Positions 50,805-59,465 of a stretch of DNA of 64,000 nucleotides are shown piece after piece. The notes beneath the pieces are model-generated. The model made no database searches. It was not told the DNA's origin and saw only the letters and a program-made list of their open reading frames with translations. Positions within the stretch are counted from its first letter, which is position 1, and every line of letters starts with the position of its first letter. The stretch lies in assembly GCF_040276085.1 (NCBI RefSeq), contig NZ_JBELOK010000002.1:186001-250000 (forward strand). The letters are read 5' to 3'. Source of the stretch: Castellaniella sp040276085. GTDB taxonomy: Bacteria > Pseudomonadota > Gammaproteobacteria > Burkholderiales > Burkholderiaceae_B. The position numbers and the translations under genes were made by a program.

Positions 50805-51893
50805 TTAGAATTCGGGAACCAGACGGTGGGCGTTGAACACCCCGGCAGGATCGAACTCTTGTTTGAGGCGTTGATGGATTTGCATTACTCCTGACGCCAG
50901 GGGATGAAAAGACGGGATGCTGCTGGCAACGCTACCGCGGCGGTACAGGCAGGCAGAGCCGCCCAATGCCTGCACTCGTGAACGCAAGGCAGCAGGATCA
51001 GTGTCGGCGGCCAACCAGCGCAGGCCTCCCCCCCACTCGTGCAGGGTGGGGCCAAGATTTAGCGGCGCAACCCGTAGAGGCAAACTGAGACGCCACATGG
51101 GCCGCTGCGCAAAAAACGGATGAGTCTGATCGCGCAGGCTGAGCCAAAGAGCCTCGGCCTCAGCTTCAGCCAATGGCTCTCCGCCAATGGCGCTTTGGCC
51201 CTCCCGGACGGCTGACTCGTTGCCGGACAGCCGGATATACAGACGTGCCGGTTGCCCGGCTGCTGCCGGCAGCCAGGCCGTTGCCGAAACCGGGATCGGG
51301 TTGGATCGCCAGCTGAGACACTGCGCCAGGGCATCGGTTTCGGAGAGTTCGAGCACCCGGGTGGCCTCAGATTGCGGGCGTGGCACTACCTTGATGGAGA
51401 CTTCGACCAATGCCCCCAGGACGCCCAAAGACCCTGCCAGTAAACGCGAGACATCGTAACCGGCCACGTTTTTCATGACCTCGCCGCCAAAGCGCAGAAT
51501 ATTGCCATCGGCATTCAGTAAACGGGCACCCAGTACAAAATCGCCCAAGGCCCCAGCTGCCATGCGGCGCGGGCCTGACATCCCTGCGGCAATACAACCG
51601 CCCAGGGTTCCGGCGGCACCGAATCGCGGGGGCTCGAACGCCAGCATCTGGCCTTTGGATGCCAGCAGGGACTCGATCTCGGACAGCGGGGTACCCGCCC
51701 GAGCCGTAAGAACAAGCTCTGAGGGTTCGTACCCCACCACACCCTGATAAGTGGAAAGATCCAGCCAGGTGGGCGAATCGGGCAGCGGCTCGCCGTAAAA
51801 CAGGCGGGTACCCCCTCCACGGATCATCAGCGTGCGTTTTGCCGCACGGGCGGTGACCACCTGCTCTGTGAGTTCGGACAGCGTAAATTCCAT
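50805..51893 (-). CDS. glcE: glycolate oxidase FAD-binding subunit GlcE
   Basis: A 362-residue PCMH-type FAD protein (MIRGGGTRLFYGEPLPDSP and GTLGGCIAAGMSGPRRMAAGA around residues 24-110; NVAGYDVSRLLAGSLGVLG near 145). It is a shortened relative of GlcD without a full catalytic site and is required for glycolate oxidase activity. It lies 9 bp from both glcD and glcF. Confidence 0.94.
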   Translation of the reverse strand: MEFTLSELTEQVVTARAAKRTLMIRGGGTRLFYGEPLPDSPTWLDLSTYQGVVGYEPSELVLTARAGTPLSEIESLLASKGQMLAFEPPRFGAAGTLGGCIAAGMSGPRRMAAGALGDFVLGARLLNADGNILRFGGEVMKNVAGYDVSRLLAGSLGVLGALVEVSIKVVPRPQSEATRVLELSETDALAQCLSWRSNPIPVSATAWLPAAAGQPARLYIRLSGNESAVREGQSAIGGEPLAEAEAEALWLSLRDQTHPFFAQRPMWRLSLPLRVAPLNLGPTLHEWGGGLRWLAADTDPAALRSRVQALGGSACLYRRGSVASSIPSFHPLASGVMQIHQRLKQEFDPAGVFNAHRLVPEF

Positions 51894-51902
51894 GGCGTCG
51901 CT

Positions 51903-53399
51903 TTAGAAACGGGGAATATCGGGAAACCGCACCTCACCCTGATGGACATGCATCTTGCCGTACTCGGCACAACGCACCAGCGTGGGAATAAGCTTCAGAG
52001 GATTGAGCAAGCCGTAGGGATCAAAGGCCCGCTTGAACGCAGAAAACGCATCGAGCTCTTCGCGCGAAAACTGGGTGCACATCTGATTGATTTTTTCGAG
52101 GCCTACCCCGTGCTCGCCCGTAATGGTGCCGCCCACTTCGACGCAGAGCTCGAGGATGGCCGCACCGAATTCTTCGGCGCGTTCGATTTCGCCTGGCTTA
52201 TTGGCATCAAACAGAATCAGGGGATGCAGATTGCCATCACCAGCATGAAACACGTTGGAACAACGCAAACCAAAGCGCGACTCCATTTGCTCGATGGCAC
52301 CCAGTACGCGACCCAGATGGCGGCGGGGAATGGTGCCGTCCATGCAGTAGTAGTCGGGCGAGATCCGTCCTGCAGCTGGAAAGGCATTCTTGCGGCCCGC
52401 CCAGAATTTGAGGCGCTCGGTTTCGGATGACGACACCTGCAGCCGGCTGGCGCCGACCTCCTTAAGGAGTGCTTCGACACGATCGATTTCTTCGGCGACT
52501 TCGTCGGGCGTGCCGTCGGACTCGCACAATAAAATTGCCTCGGCGTCGAGATCGTAGCCGGCGTTGACGAAGGGTTCGACCATATGCACGGAGCGCTTGT
52601 CCATGAGTTCGAGGCCGGCCGGGATGATGCCATCGGCAATGATGCGCGTCACGCCCTCACCGGCGAGCTCGACACTGGGGAAGCTGGCCATGATGACCCG
52701 GGCCAGCTGAGGCCGTGGAATCAGCTTGACGGTGACCTCTGTGACCAGGCCCAGCATGCCCTCTGAACCAACAAACGCCTGCAGAAGGTTGAGGCCGGGT
52801 GCATCGGGCGCTTCGCCACCCAGCTCGATGACCTCGCCTTCGATGGTGACTACACGCACCCGAATCACGTTGTGGACGGTCAGCCCGTATTTAAGGCAAT
52901 GCACCCCACCCGAGTTTTCGGCCACGTTACCGCCAATCGAGCAGGCAATCTGACTGGAGGGATCGGGCGCGTAATACAAACCGTGCGGTGCAGCAGCCTC
53001 GGAGATGGCCAGATTGCGCACTCCCGGGCCAACCACGGCCGTGCAGGTGGCGGGATCGAGCCGCACAATGCGGTTGAGCTTGGCCAGGCCAATTACTACA
53101 CCTTGAGGATGCGGGGTGGCGCCGCCAGACAGGCCGGTGCCCGAGCCACGCGGCACCACGGGCATGTTGTGCTGCTGACAGGCCTTCAGAATGGCGATGA
53201 CCTGGGCTTCGTTTTCGGGTAACAGCACCACGGGCGGCTGTTCACGATACAAGGACAGGCCGTCACACTCGTACACCTTGGTCTGGTCAGATCGGGTGAG
53301 AATGCAATGAGCCGGGATCTCCGCGGCAATCTGAGCCAGAAAGCCGGGAAAATCAGGCACGATGGCCTTGGACTGTGATGCCGGAGTAACAACATCCAT
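51903..53399 (-). CDS. glcD: glycolate oxidase catalytic subunit GlcD
   Basis: A 498-residue FAD-linked 2-hydroxyacid oxidase. The PCMH FAD domain includes VVPRGSGTGLSGGATPHP (about residues 84-101) and NVAENSGGVHCLKYGLT (about 155-171); the C-terminal cap has HAGDGNLHPLILFD and GTITGEHGVGLEK with the metal/His site. With GlcE and GlcF it oxidises glycolate (and often D-lactate) to glyoxylate. First gene of glcDEF, 16 bp after another FAD-linked oxidase. Confidence 0.95.
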   Translation of the reverse strand: MDVVTPASQSKAIVPDFPGFLAQIAAEIPAHCILTRSDQTKVYECDGLSLYREQPPVVLLPENEAQVIAILKACQQHNMPVVPRGSGTGLSGGATPHPQGVVIGLAKLNRIVRLDPATCTAVVGPGVRNLAISEAAAPHGLYYAPDPSSQIACSIGGNVAENSGGVHCLKYGLTVHNVIRVRVVTIEGEVIELGGEAPDAPGLNLLQAFVGSEGMLGLVTEVTVKLIPRPQLARVIMASFPSVELAGEGVTRIIADGIIPAGLELMDKRSVHMVEPFVNAGYDLDAEAILLCESDGTPDEVAEEIDRVEALLKEVGASRLQVSSSETERLKFWAGRKNAFPAAGRISPDYYCMDGTIPRRHLGRVLGAIEQMESRFGLRCSNVFHAGDGNLHPLILFDANKPGEIERAEEFGAAILELCVEVGGTITGEHGVGLEKINQMCTQFSREELDAFSAFKRAFDPYGLLNPLKLIPTLVRCAEYGKMHVHQGEVRFPDIPRF

Positions 53400-53415
53400 A
53401 CATTATCCTTTGGAA

Positions 53416-54834
53416 TCAGGTGCGCGAAGGCGGCGGCAGCATCTTACCCGGGTTAAGCACATTGCGCGGATCGAGTGCCTGCTTAAGCGCACGCATGACA
53501 TCCAGGGCGTCTTCGCCATGCTCGGCCTGCATGAACTCTTGCTTATGCAGGCCAATGCCGTGCTCTCCGGTGCAAGTGCCTTGCATGGCAATGGCCCGCT
53601 GCACCAGGCGGTGGTTCAGGATTTCGGACTCTTCCCACTCGGCGGGGTTGTCGGGATCCAGCAGCATCAGCACGTGGAAATTACCATCACCGACATGGCC
53701 GACAATGGTGTACGGAAAAGAGGCCTGATCGAGATCTTTGGCAGTTTCGCCGACACACTCGGCCAATCGGGAGATGGGCACGCAGACATCCGTGGTGCTG
53801 GAGCGGCATCCAGGGCGCAACTGCAGGCCGGCAAAATAGGCATGATGGCGTGCCGTCCAGAGGCGGCTGCGGTCTTCGGGGCGCTCGGCCCAACTGAAAT
53901 CCTGCCCGCCATGATCGTGCGTGATTTGCTGGACAGCCTCGGCGTGCTCGCGGACCCCGGTGGCACTGCCGTGGAACTCAAACAACAAGAGCGGGGACTC
54001 GCGCAGATTGAGATGGCTATATTGGTTGGTGGCCCGCACGGCCCCGGTGTCCATGAACTCGACCCGTGCCACCGGCACACCCATCTGAATGATCTCGATG
54101 ACACTGCTGACTGCGGAATCAAGGTCGGGGAAATTGCAGATGGCCGCAGAGATGGCTTCGGGCTGTGGGTACAGGCGCACGGTGACTTCGGCAATGATGC
54201 CCAGCGTGCCCTCGCTGCCCACAAACAGACGGGTGAGATCGTAGCCGGATGAGGACTTGCGGGCGCGATTGGCTGTTTCGATGACGCGGCCATCGGCCAG
54301 CACCACTTTAAGCGTCATGACGTTTTCGCGCATCGTGCCATAACGTACCGCATTGGTACCCGAGGCACGCGTGGCGGACATCCCGCCCAGGCTGGCATCG
54401 GCGCCAGGATCAATGGGAAAAAACAGGCCCGTGTCTTTCAGGGCCTCATTGAGCTGCTTGCGGGTAACACCAGCTTGCACCGTGGCGGTGAAGTCTTCGG
54501 CATGGATGGCCAGAACCTGGTTCATCCCGGAAAGATCGAGACTGACACCACCCTGCACTGCCAGCACATGGCCTTCGAGGGAAGACCCGACACCGTAGGG
54601 AATCAGGGCGACGCCATGCTGATGGCAATGACGGGCCACCCACTGGATGTCTTCGATCGACTGGGCGAACACCACTACATCGGGCAGCATGGGGGGATAA
54701 GGAGACTCGTCGCGACCATGATGCTCACGGACGGCCTGGGCCACCGAGCAACGATCAGCGAAATGATCCTGCAAGGCGGCCACAAAGCCTTCGGGCAGCG
54801 GGCGCGACTGCTGGGCGAAATGTAAGGTATCCAT
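53416..54834 (-). CDS. FAD-linked 2-hydroxyacid dehydrogenase (D-lactate dehydrogenase-like)
   Basis: A 472-residue PCMH-type oxidase related to mitochondrial D-lactate dehydrogenase (cytochrome) and GlcD. FAD motifs are IPYGVGSSLEGHVLAVQGGVSLDLSG (about residues 79-104, in shorter conserved blocks) and SSGYDLTRLFVGSEGTLGI; the C-terminal GHVGDGNFHVLMLLD and GTCTGEHGIGLHKQ provide the metal site. It likely oxidises D-lactate or a related 2-hydroxyacid. It lies between aroG and glcD on the same strand, 51 bp after aroG with a hairpin between. Confidence 0.9.
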   Translation of the reverse strand: MDTLHFAQQSRPLPEGFVAALQDHFADRCSVAQAVREHHGRDESPYPPMLPDVVVFAQSIEDIQWVARHCHQHGVALIPYGVGSSLEGHVLAVQGGVSLDLSGMNQVLAIHAEDFTATVQAGVTRKQLNEALKDTGLFFPIDPGADASLGGMSATRASGTNAVRYGTMRENVMTLKVVLADGRVIETANRARKSSSGYDLTRLFVGSEGTLGIIAEVTVRLYPQPEAISAAICNFPDLDSAVSSVIEIIQMGVPVARVEFMDTGAVRATNQYSHLNLRESPLLLFEFHGSATGVREHAEAVQQITHDHGGQDFSWAERPEDRSRLWTARHHAYFAGLQLRPGCRSSTTDVCVPISRLAECVGETAKDLDQASFPYTIVGHVGDGNFHVLMLLDPDNPAEWEESEILNHRLVQRAIAMQGTCTGEHGIGLHKQEFMQAEHGEDALDVMRALKQALDPRNVLNPGKMLPPPSRT

Positions 54835-54847
54835 CTTTATCCTGAGA

Positions 54848-54866
54848 GGGCCTGCCGGACAGGCCC
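54848..54866. other. hairpin between aroG and the FAD-linked dehydrogenase gene
   Basis: GGGCCTG-CCGGA-CAGGCCC forms a 7-bp G/C stem in the 51-bp gap. No U-tract follows on the minus strand, so it would at best be a partial terminator or mRNA-end structure. Confidence 0.45.
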
Positions 54867-54885
54867 GGTGTGCGGCGATAAATAA

Positions 54886-55980
54886 TCAGGCGGCACTACC
54901 CACGGACTGCGAACGGGTGCCCGCCACTTGCTGGCGACGCTTTTGTACCGCCGCCGCCAATCTCTCGAGCAACACCACGGAGGTATCCCAATCGACACAG
55001 CCATCTGTAATGCTTTGACCATATACCAGCGGACGGCCGGCAACCAGATCCTGGCGGCCACCCACAAGGTGACTTTCGATCATAACGCCAAACAGCCGGC
55101 TATCGCCCGATTCGATCTGCTGACTAAGGTCTTCGATAACCTCGGGCTGACGGGTGTAATCCTTGTGGCTGTTTGCGTGGCTGGCATCCACCATCACACG
55201 CGGGCGCATGCCAGCTTTCTCGAGCGCCTCGGCGGCTGCTTGCACAAACTCTGCCTGATAATTGGGCGATTTGCCGCCGCGCAGAATGACGTGGCAGTCG
55301 TTGTTGCCCCGGGTGGCCACAATAGCCGAATGCCCACCCTTGGTGACCGACAGAAAATAATGTGAATGGGCCGCCGCCTTGAGTGCGTCGATGGCAATCC
55401 GGGTATCACCCGTAGTGCCATTTTTAAAGCCCACCGGGCAGGACAGGCCAGAGGCAAGTTCGCGGTGCACCTGACTTTCGGTGGTGCGTGCGCCAATGGC
55501 ACCCCAGGAAACCAGATCAGCAATATATTGCGGCGTAATCATGTCGAGAAACTCGCACCCTGCCGGCAAACCCAGGGCATTGACATCAATCAGAAGCTCT
55601 CGAGCCGTACGCAGGCCCTGATTGATATCGAAACTGCCATCCAGACCTGGATCGTTGATCAGGCCTTTCCAGCCCACCGTGGTACGCGGTTTCTCGAAGT
55701 ACACACGCATGATGATTTCGAGATCGGCGGCAAAGCGGGTGCGTTGTTTGGCCAGACGCCGGGCATAATCCAGGGCTGCCTCAGGATTGTGGATGGAGCA
55801 CGGCCCAATGATCACTACCAGACGGTCGTCCTCGCCGTACAGCACATCGTGCACGGCACGCCGCGACTCGTGGACGGTACTGGAAATCTCGGGCGAACAG
55901 GGAAACTCACGCATGACATGCGCCGGGGGCGCGAGTTCGCGGATTTCACGGATGCGGATATCGTCGGTATTGTGTGACAC
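54886..55980 (-). CDS. aroG: 3-deoxy-D-arabino-heptulosonate 7-phosphate (DAHP) synthase, class I AroG type
   Basis: A 364-residue type I-alpha DAHP synthase. IIGPCSIHNPEAALDYA (about residues 56-72), RVYFEKPRTTVGWKGLINDP (about 92-111), GFKNGTTGD and VMVDASHANSHKD carry the PEP, erythrose 4-phosphate and metal sites. It makes the first intermediate of aromatic amino acid synthesis and belongs to the feedback-regulated family. The gene is preceded by a Phe/Tyr-rich leader peptide and a terminator (56021-56151), which predicts control by charged tRNA-Phe and perhaps tRNA-Tyr, in line with a Phe-sensitive isozyme. Confidence 0.95.
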   Translation of the reverse strand: MSHNTDDIRIREIRELAPPAHVMREFPCSPEISSTVHESRRAVHDVLYGEDDRLVVIIGPCSIHNPEAALDYARRLAKQRTRFAADLEIIMRVYFEKPRTTVGWKGLINDPGLDGSFDINQGLRTARELLIDVNALGLPAGCEFLDMITPQYIADLVSWGAIGARTTESQVHRELASGLSCPVGFKNGTTGDTRIAIDALKAAAHSHYFLSVTKGGHSAIVATRGNNDCHVILRGGKSPNYQAEFVQAAAEALEKAGMRPRVMVDASHANSHKDYTRQPEVIEDLSQQIESGDSRLFGVMIESHLVGGRQDLVAGRPLVYGQSITDGCVDWDTSVVLLERLAAAVQKRRQQVAGTRSQSVGSAA

Positions 55981-56020
55981 AGTCTTGCTCCAATCAGAAT
56001 CCCGGTGCCCAGGCCAGCAA

Positions 56021-56050
56021 CAAAAAAGCCGCCTGGCGGTGCCGGCGGCT
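56021..56050 (-). terminator. attenuator terminator upstream of aroG
   Basis: On the minus strand AGCCGCC (56050-56044) pairs with GGCGGCT (56033-56027) and is followed by six U's. It lies 41 bp upstream of aroG and 18 bp after the leader-peptide stop. The first strand, extended to CCGCCGGC (56048-56041), can pair instead with GCUGGUGG (56104-56097) inside the leader ORF, an 8-bp antiterminator with two G-U pairs. Confidence 0.8.
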
Positions 56051-56067
56051 TTTGGGGAATTTTTTGA

Positions 56068-56151
56068 CTACCTTAACGTACAGCGATTCCCTTCCTCCAC
56101 CAGCGGTTTTGGAAACGTAAAAAAATAAAAGAAATATAGGGTCGCGTGCAT
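56068..56151 (-). CDS. aroG leader peptide (Phe/Tyr attenuator peptide)
   Basis: A 27-codon ORF on the minus strand starts ATG at 56151 and stops TAG at 56068-56070. It begins MHATL and then reads YFFYFFTFP, five Phe and two Tyr within eight codons (56113-56136). The core resembles the end of E. coli PheL (FFFAFFFTFP). An AGGA is 9-12 nt upstream. A terminator with a competing antiterminator follows, so stalling at Phe/Tyr codons when charged tRNA is scarce would let transcription enter aroG. The peptide itself is not expected to have another function. Confidence 0.82.
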   Translation of the reverse strand: MHATLYFFYFFTFPKPLVEEGNRCTLR

Positions 56152-56211
56152 TGGGCAATCCTAGCACAGCAAAAACGGGACAGCAAGCGCCAATCAGCTC
56201 TTATATAAGAA

Positions 56212-56239
56212 TTGATTCGTGCTCTAATCATTCTATAAT
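56212..56239 (+). promoter_or_regulatory. likely sigma-70 promoter for ehuB
   Basis: TTGATT (56212-56217) and TATAAT (56234-56239) are 16 bp apart on the plus strand, 57 bp before ehuB. The palindromic TTATATAA just upstream may serve the divergent aroG leader promoter on the other strand. Confidence 0.6.
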
Positions 56240-56295
56240 GTATCGTTCGTATAACAATGGTTTGATGTGTAGACATTAAGCACCAGGAGACCCAT

Positions 56296-57156
56296 ATGAA
56301 AACGACACTAAAAACCTGCCTGATGGCCATTACCACCGCCGGCGTGCTGGGTTTGGGGGCCGCCTCGCAGGCTGCAGATTTGGCTGCCATCCAGAAGTCC
56401 GACACGATCCGCATTGCGGTTGCCAATGAGATCCCTTACGGGTACATGGACCTTAACGGCCAGGCCAAGGGCGTAGGCCCCGACGTAGCCACCCACATCG
56501 CCAACGCCCTGGGCATCAAGAACATCGAATGGACCACCACCAGTTTTGGCTCACTGATCCCTGGTCTGCAGGCCAACCGTTACGATATGGTGGCTGCCGA
56601 AATGGCTATCTTGCCCCAGCGCTGCGAGCAAGTTCTATTCTCCGAGCCAGACAGCTCGTATGGCGAGGGGCTGCTGGTAGCCAAGGGCAACCCCAAGAAC
56701 CTGCATGATTACGCCAGTTTCAAGGATTCCGGCAACAAGATCGCCATCATGGCGGGTGCTGATCAACTGGAAATGCTGCAGGCGCTCAAGGTGCCAGCCG
56801 ACCAGATCGTCACAATCTCCAGCAACGCCGATGCGATTTCCACGGTATCCACAGGCCGTGCCGATGGCTACGCAGCCACCAGCCTGACCGTCAGCCAATT
56901 GGCACACAAAGGGAAAGAGAAGGTCGAAGCAGCCGCAGACTTCAAGGATCCAGTGGTGGATGGCGCGCCTGTGCGCAGCTGGGGCGGCTTTACCTTTGCC
57001 AAGGATTCCACGGCATTGCGTGACGCAGTGAACGCCGAACTCGCAAAGTTCAAGAAAACTGACAGCTGGAAAAAAATCATGGCCGAGTATGGTTTCTCGG
57101 CTGAAGACGCCTCCCAGTCCTTCGAGCGCTCCACCGCCCAATTGTGTAAGGGCTAA
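56296..57156 (+). CDS. ehuB: ectoine/hydroxyectoine ABC transporter binding protein
   Basis: A 286-residue family 3 solute-binding protein with a signal peptide (MKTTLKTCLMAITTAGVLGL, cleavage after SQA). The mature part follows EhuB: IRIAVANEIPYGYMDLNG, GVGPDVATHIANALGIKN and VAAEMAILPQRCEQVLFSEPDSSYGEGLLV. EhuB binds ectoine and hydroxyectoine with high affinity. It is the first gene of ehuBCDA, which ends tail-to-tail with ectD, so substrate prediction is well supported. Confidence 0.93.
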   Translation: MKTTLKTCLMAITTAGVLGLGAASQAADLAAIQKSDTIRIAVANEIPYGYMDLNGQAKGVGPDVATHIANALGIKNIEWTTTSFGSLIPGLQANRYDMVAAEMAILPQRCEQVLFSEPDSSYGEGLLVAKGNPKNLHDYASFKDSGNKIAIMAGADQLEMLQALKVPADQIVTISSNADAISTVSTGRADGYAATSLTVSQLAHKGKEKVEAAADFKDPVVDGAPVRSWGGFTFAKDSTALRDAVNAELAKFKKTDSWKKIMAEYGFSAEDASQSFERSTAQLCKG

Positions 57157-57167
57157 GACCTTTACTC

Positions 57168-57839
57168 ATGGAATGGACTGCTTATCTGCAGCCCCTTCTG
57201 GTCGGGGCCAGGGTCACGGTCGAGCTGACCGTGTACTCGACCATCCTGGGGGCTGTGTTTTCGTTTCTGTTTGGTGTCGGGCGGCTCTCGCACAATATCG
57301 TCTTTCGATGGCTGTCCATCGCCATGATCGAGGTGTTTCGCGGCACCTCGCTGCTGGTGCAACTATTCTGGCTGTTTTTTGCTCTGCCGGTGCTGGGCCA
57401 GTCTCTGGGTATTGATTTGCGCCTGCCCGCGGTGGCCGCAGGAACACTGGCACTCAGCCTGAACATCGGGGCCTATGGTGCGGAGGTGGTGCGTGGCGCC
57501 ATCCAGGCTGTACCCAACAATCAGTACGAAGCCGCCAAGGCACTGGACTTTACCCCACGACAAACCCTGTGGCGCATTGCCCTGCCCCAGGCCATCCCTG
57601 AGATGCTGCCCAGCTTCAGCAATCTGGCGGTGCAAAACCTGAAAGACACCGCCCTGGTATCACTCATCGGATTGGGGGACATGGCGTTTCAAGCCGAACG
57701 CATCCGCAACCTGACCCAGGACAGTGTCTCTATCTACACCTTGCTGCTCTTGATGTATTTCGGCATGGCATTGGTTCTGGCCGGCCTGATGCGGATTCTG
57801 GAAGTCCGAGTGGGCCGCTGGCGCCAAAAAAGAATCTAG
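57168..57839 (+). CDS. ehuC: ectoine ABC transporter permease
   Basis: A 223-residue polar-amino-acid-type permease with about five membrane helices and the EAA motif in QYEAAKALDFTPRQTLWRIALPQ (split about residues 115-137). FRGTSLLVQLFWLFFALP is the typical second helix. It starts 11 bp after ehuB and works with EhuD. Confidence 0.92.
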   Translation: MEWTAYLQPLLVGARVTVELTVYSTILGAVFSFLFGVGRLSHNIVFRWLSIAMIEVFRGTSLLVQLFWLFFALPVLGQSLGIDLRLPAVAAGTLALSLNIGAYGAEVVRGAIQAVPNNQYEAAKALDFTPRQTLWRIALPQAIPEMLPSFSNLAVQNLKDTALVSLIGLGDMAFQAERIRNLTQDSVSIYTLLLLMYFGMALVLAGLMRILEVRVGRWRQKRI

Positions 57840-57916
57840 CACCCCCACGTTTTTCATCCTGGGGTGAGGCAAGCGCCCATCAGCCACCACATCCCCTTTG
57901 TACACAGGAACTCGGC

Positions 57917-58612
57917 ATGCTATTTGGCATCGAATGGAACACCGCAAATGACTGGGTTTTTGCCTGGTCGATCTTGCCTATCCTGCTGCACGGTATGCTG
58001 GTGACCATCGAAGCCACCTTGCTGGGGTTTGTGGTGGGTGCAGCTCTTGGCCTGGTGCTGGCCGGCCTCAAGGGCGCGCGCCTGCGGATCATCTCATGGC
58101 CCGCCCGGCTGCTGACCGAATTTTTGCGCGACACTCCACTGCTGGTACAGCTGTTTTTCCTGTATTACGTGCTGCCTGAATACGGTCTGGTGCTGCCGGC
58201 GTTTTTAACCGGCGCACTGGCCCTGGGCGTGCAATACAGTGCATACATGTCAGAGGTCTACCGCGCAGGGCTTGAATCCATCACTCATGGCCAAACTGAA
58301 GCCGCACGTGCGCTGGATATTTCGCCCATCCGGACCTTTGGCGTCATTATTCTGCCCCAGGCGATTCCCCGCATCATCCCCGCGCTAGGCAATTACCTGG
58401 TGTCCATCATGAAAGACGTCCCCGTCCTTTCGGTGGTCTCCATCCTCGAAATGCTGAATGTCGCCCGCATTATTGGCGATCGCAGCTTCAATTACATGGT
58501 GCCCCTTACCATGGTGGGCATTCTTTATCTGATCCTCACGCTAATCGCCTCGGCCGGAGTGCGGTACCTGGATGAGCATCTGCCCAAGCGCGGCATTCCG
58601 CTGCGCGGCTAA
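57917..58612 (+). CDS. ehuD: ectoine ABC transporter permease
   Basis: A 231-residue permease of the same family with RDTPLLVQLFFLYYVLPEYG and the EAA loop GQTEAARALDISPIRTFG (about residues 121-138). It follows ehuC by 77 bp; the gap contains a CACCCC/GGGGTG hairpin that may tune expression. It forms the channel with EhuC. Confidence 0.92.
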   Translation: MLFGIEWNTANDWVFAWSILPILLHGMLVTIEATLLGFVVGAALGLVLAGLKGARLRIISWPARLLTEFLRDTPLLVQLFFLYYVLPEYGLVLPAFLTGALALGVQYSAYMSEVYRAGLESITHGQTEAARALDISPIRTFGVIILPQAIPRIIPALGNYLVSIMKDVPVLSVVSILEMLNVARIIGDRSFNYMVPLTMVGILYLILTLIASAGVRYLDEHLPKRGIPLRG

Positions 58613-58652
58613 GTCTCGCCAGTTTCAACGCCTCAACGGAGCACGCCCAAAC

Positions 58653-59465
58653 ATGAACACAAAGACGCAAACCCCTTCGCAAGAACCCATTATTGTCATG
58701 GACAAAGTGGTAAAGCGCTTTGGTGAAGCCACAGTATTGAATCAGCTTGATTTTCAGGTGGCCAAAGGAGAGAAAGTCACCATCATCGGGCCTTCCGGAT
58801 CAGGCAAATCCACCGTATTACGGATCTTGATGACCCTCGAAACCATCGATGACGGCCTGATTTACGTAGCCGGCAAGCCGCTGTGGCACGAATACCAGAA
58901 TGACAAGATCGTGCCCGCCAGTCAGGCACACCTGCGAGTGATGCGCAAGGAAATGGGCATGGTGTTTCAGCAATTCAACCTGTTTCCACACATGACGGTA
59001 CTGCGCAACATCACAGAATCTCCCATCCACGTCCTCGGGTTGTCGCGCGAAAAGGCACGCAAGCGTGCTTACGAGTATCTGGATCTGGTGGGCATGACAG
59101 AGCACGCCGAAAAATTCCCCAGCCAGCTCTCGGGCGGCCAGCAACAGCGTGTGGCCATTGCCCGGGCACTGGCCACACGCCCCAACATCATGCTGTTCGA
59201 TGAACCCACTTCAGCACTGGATCCGGAACTGGTGGGCGAGGTACTGACCGTCATTCAACGGCTCTCTGAAGAGCACGACCTGACCATGCTGCTGGTGACA
59301 CACGAAATGGAGTTCGCCCGCCAGATCTCTGACCGGGTGTGCTTCTTTGACAAAGGTGTTGTGGTCGAGCAAGGCACACCCGAAGAGATCTTTACCGCTC
59401 CCCAGGAGGAGCGGACCCGCGACTTCCTGAGAACATTCATGGAAGCACGCCAGGGCGGCAATTAG
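58653..59465 (+). CDS. ehuA: ectoine ABC transporter ATPase
   Basis: A 270-residue ATPase with Walker A GPSGSGKS (about residues 49-56), Q-loop MVFQQFNLFPHMTVL, signature LSGGQQQRVAIARALA and Walker B IMLFDEPTSALD. It energises EhuCD. I chose the ATG at 58653; the frame is open upstream but overlaps ehuD. Its stop overlaps the ectD stop by 4 bp (convergent TTAG). Confidence 0.93.
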   Translation: MNTKTQTPSQEPIIVMDKVVKRFGEATVLNQLDFQVAKGEKVTIIGPSGSGKSTVLRILMTLETIDDGLIYVAGKPLWHEYQNDKIVPASQAHLRVMRKEMGMVFQQFNLFPHMTVLRNITESPIHVLGLSREKARKRAYEYLDLVGMTEHAEKFPSQLSGGQQQRVAIARALATRPNIMLFDEPTSALDPELVGEVLTVIQRLSEEHDLTMLLVTHEMEFARQISDRVCFFDKGVVVEQGTPEEIFTAPQEERTRDFLRTFMEARQGGN

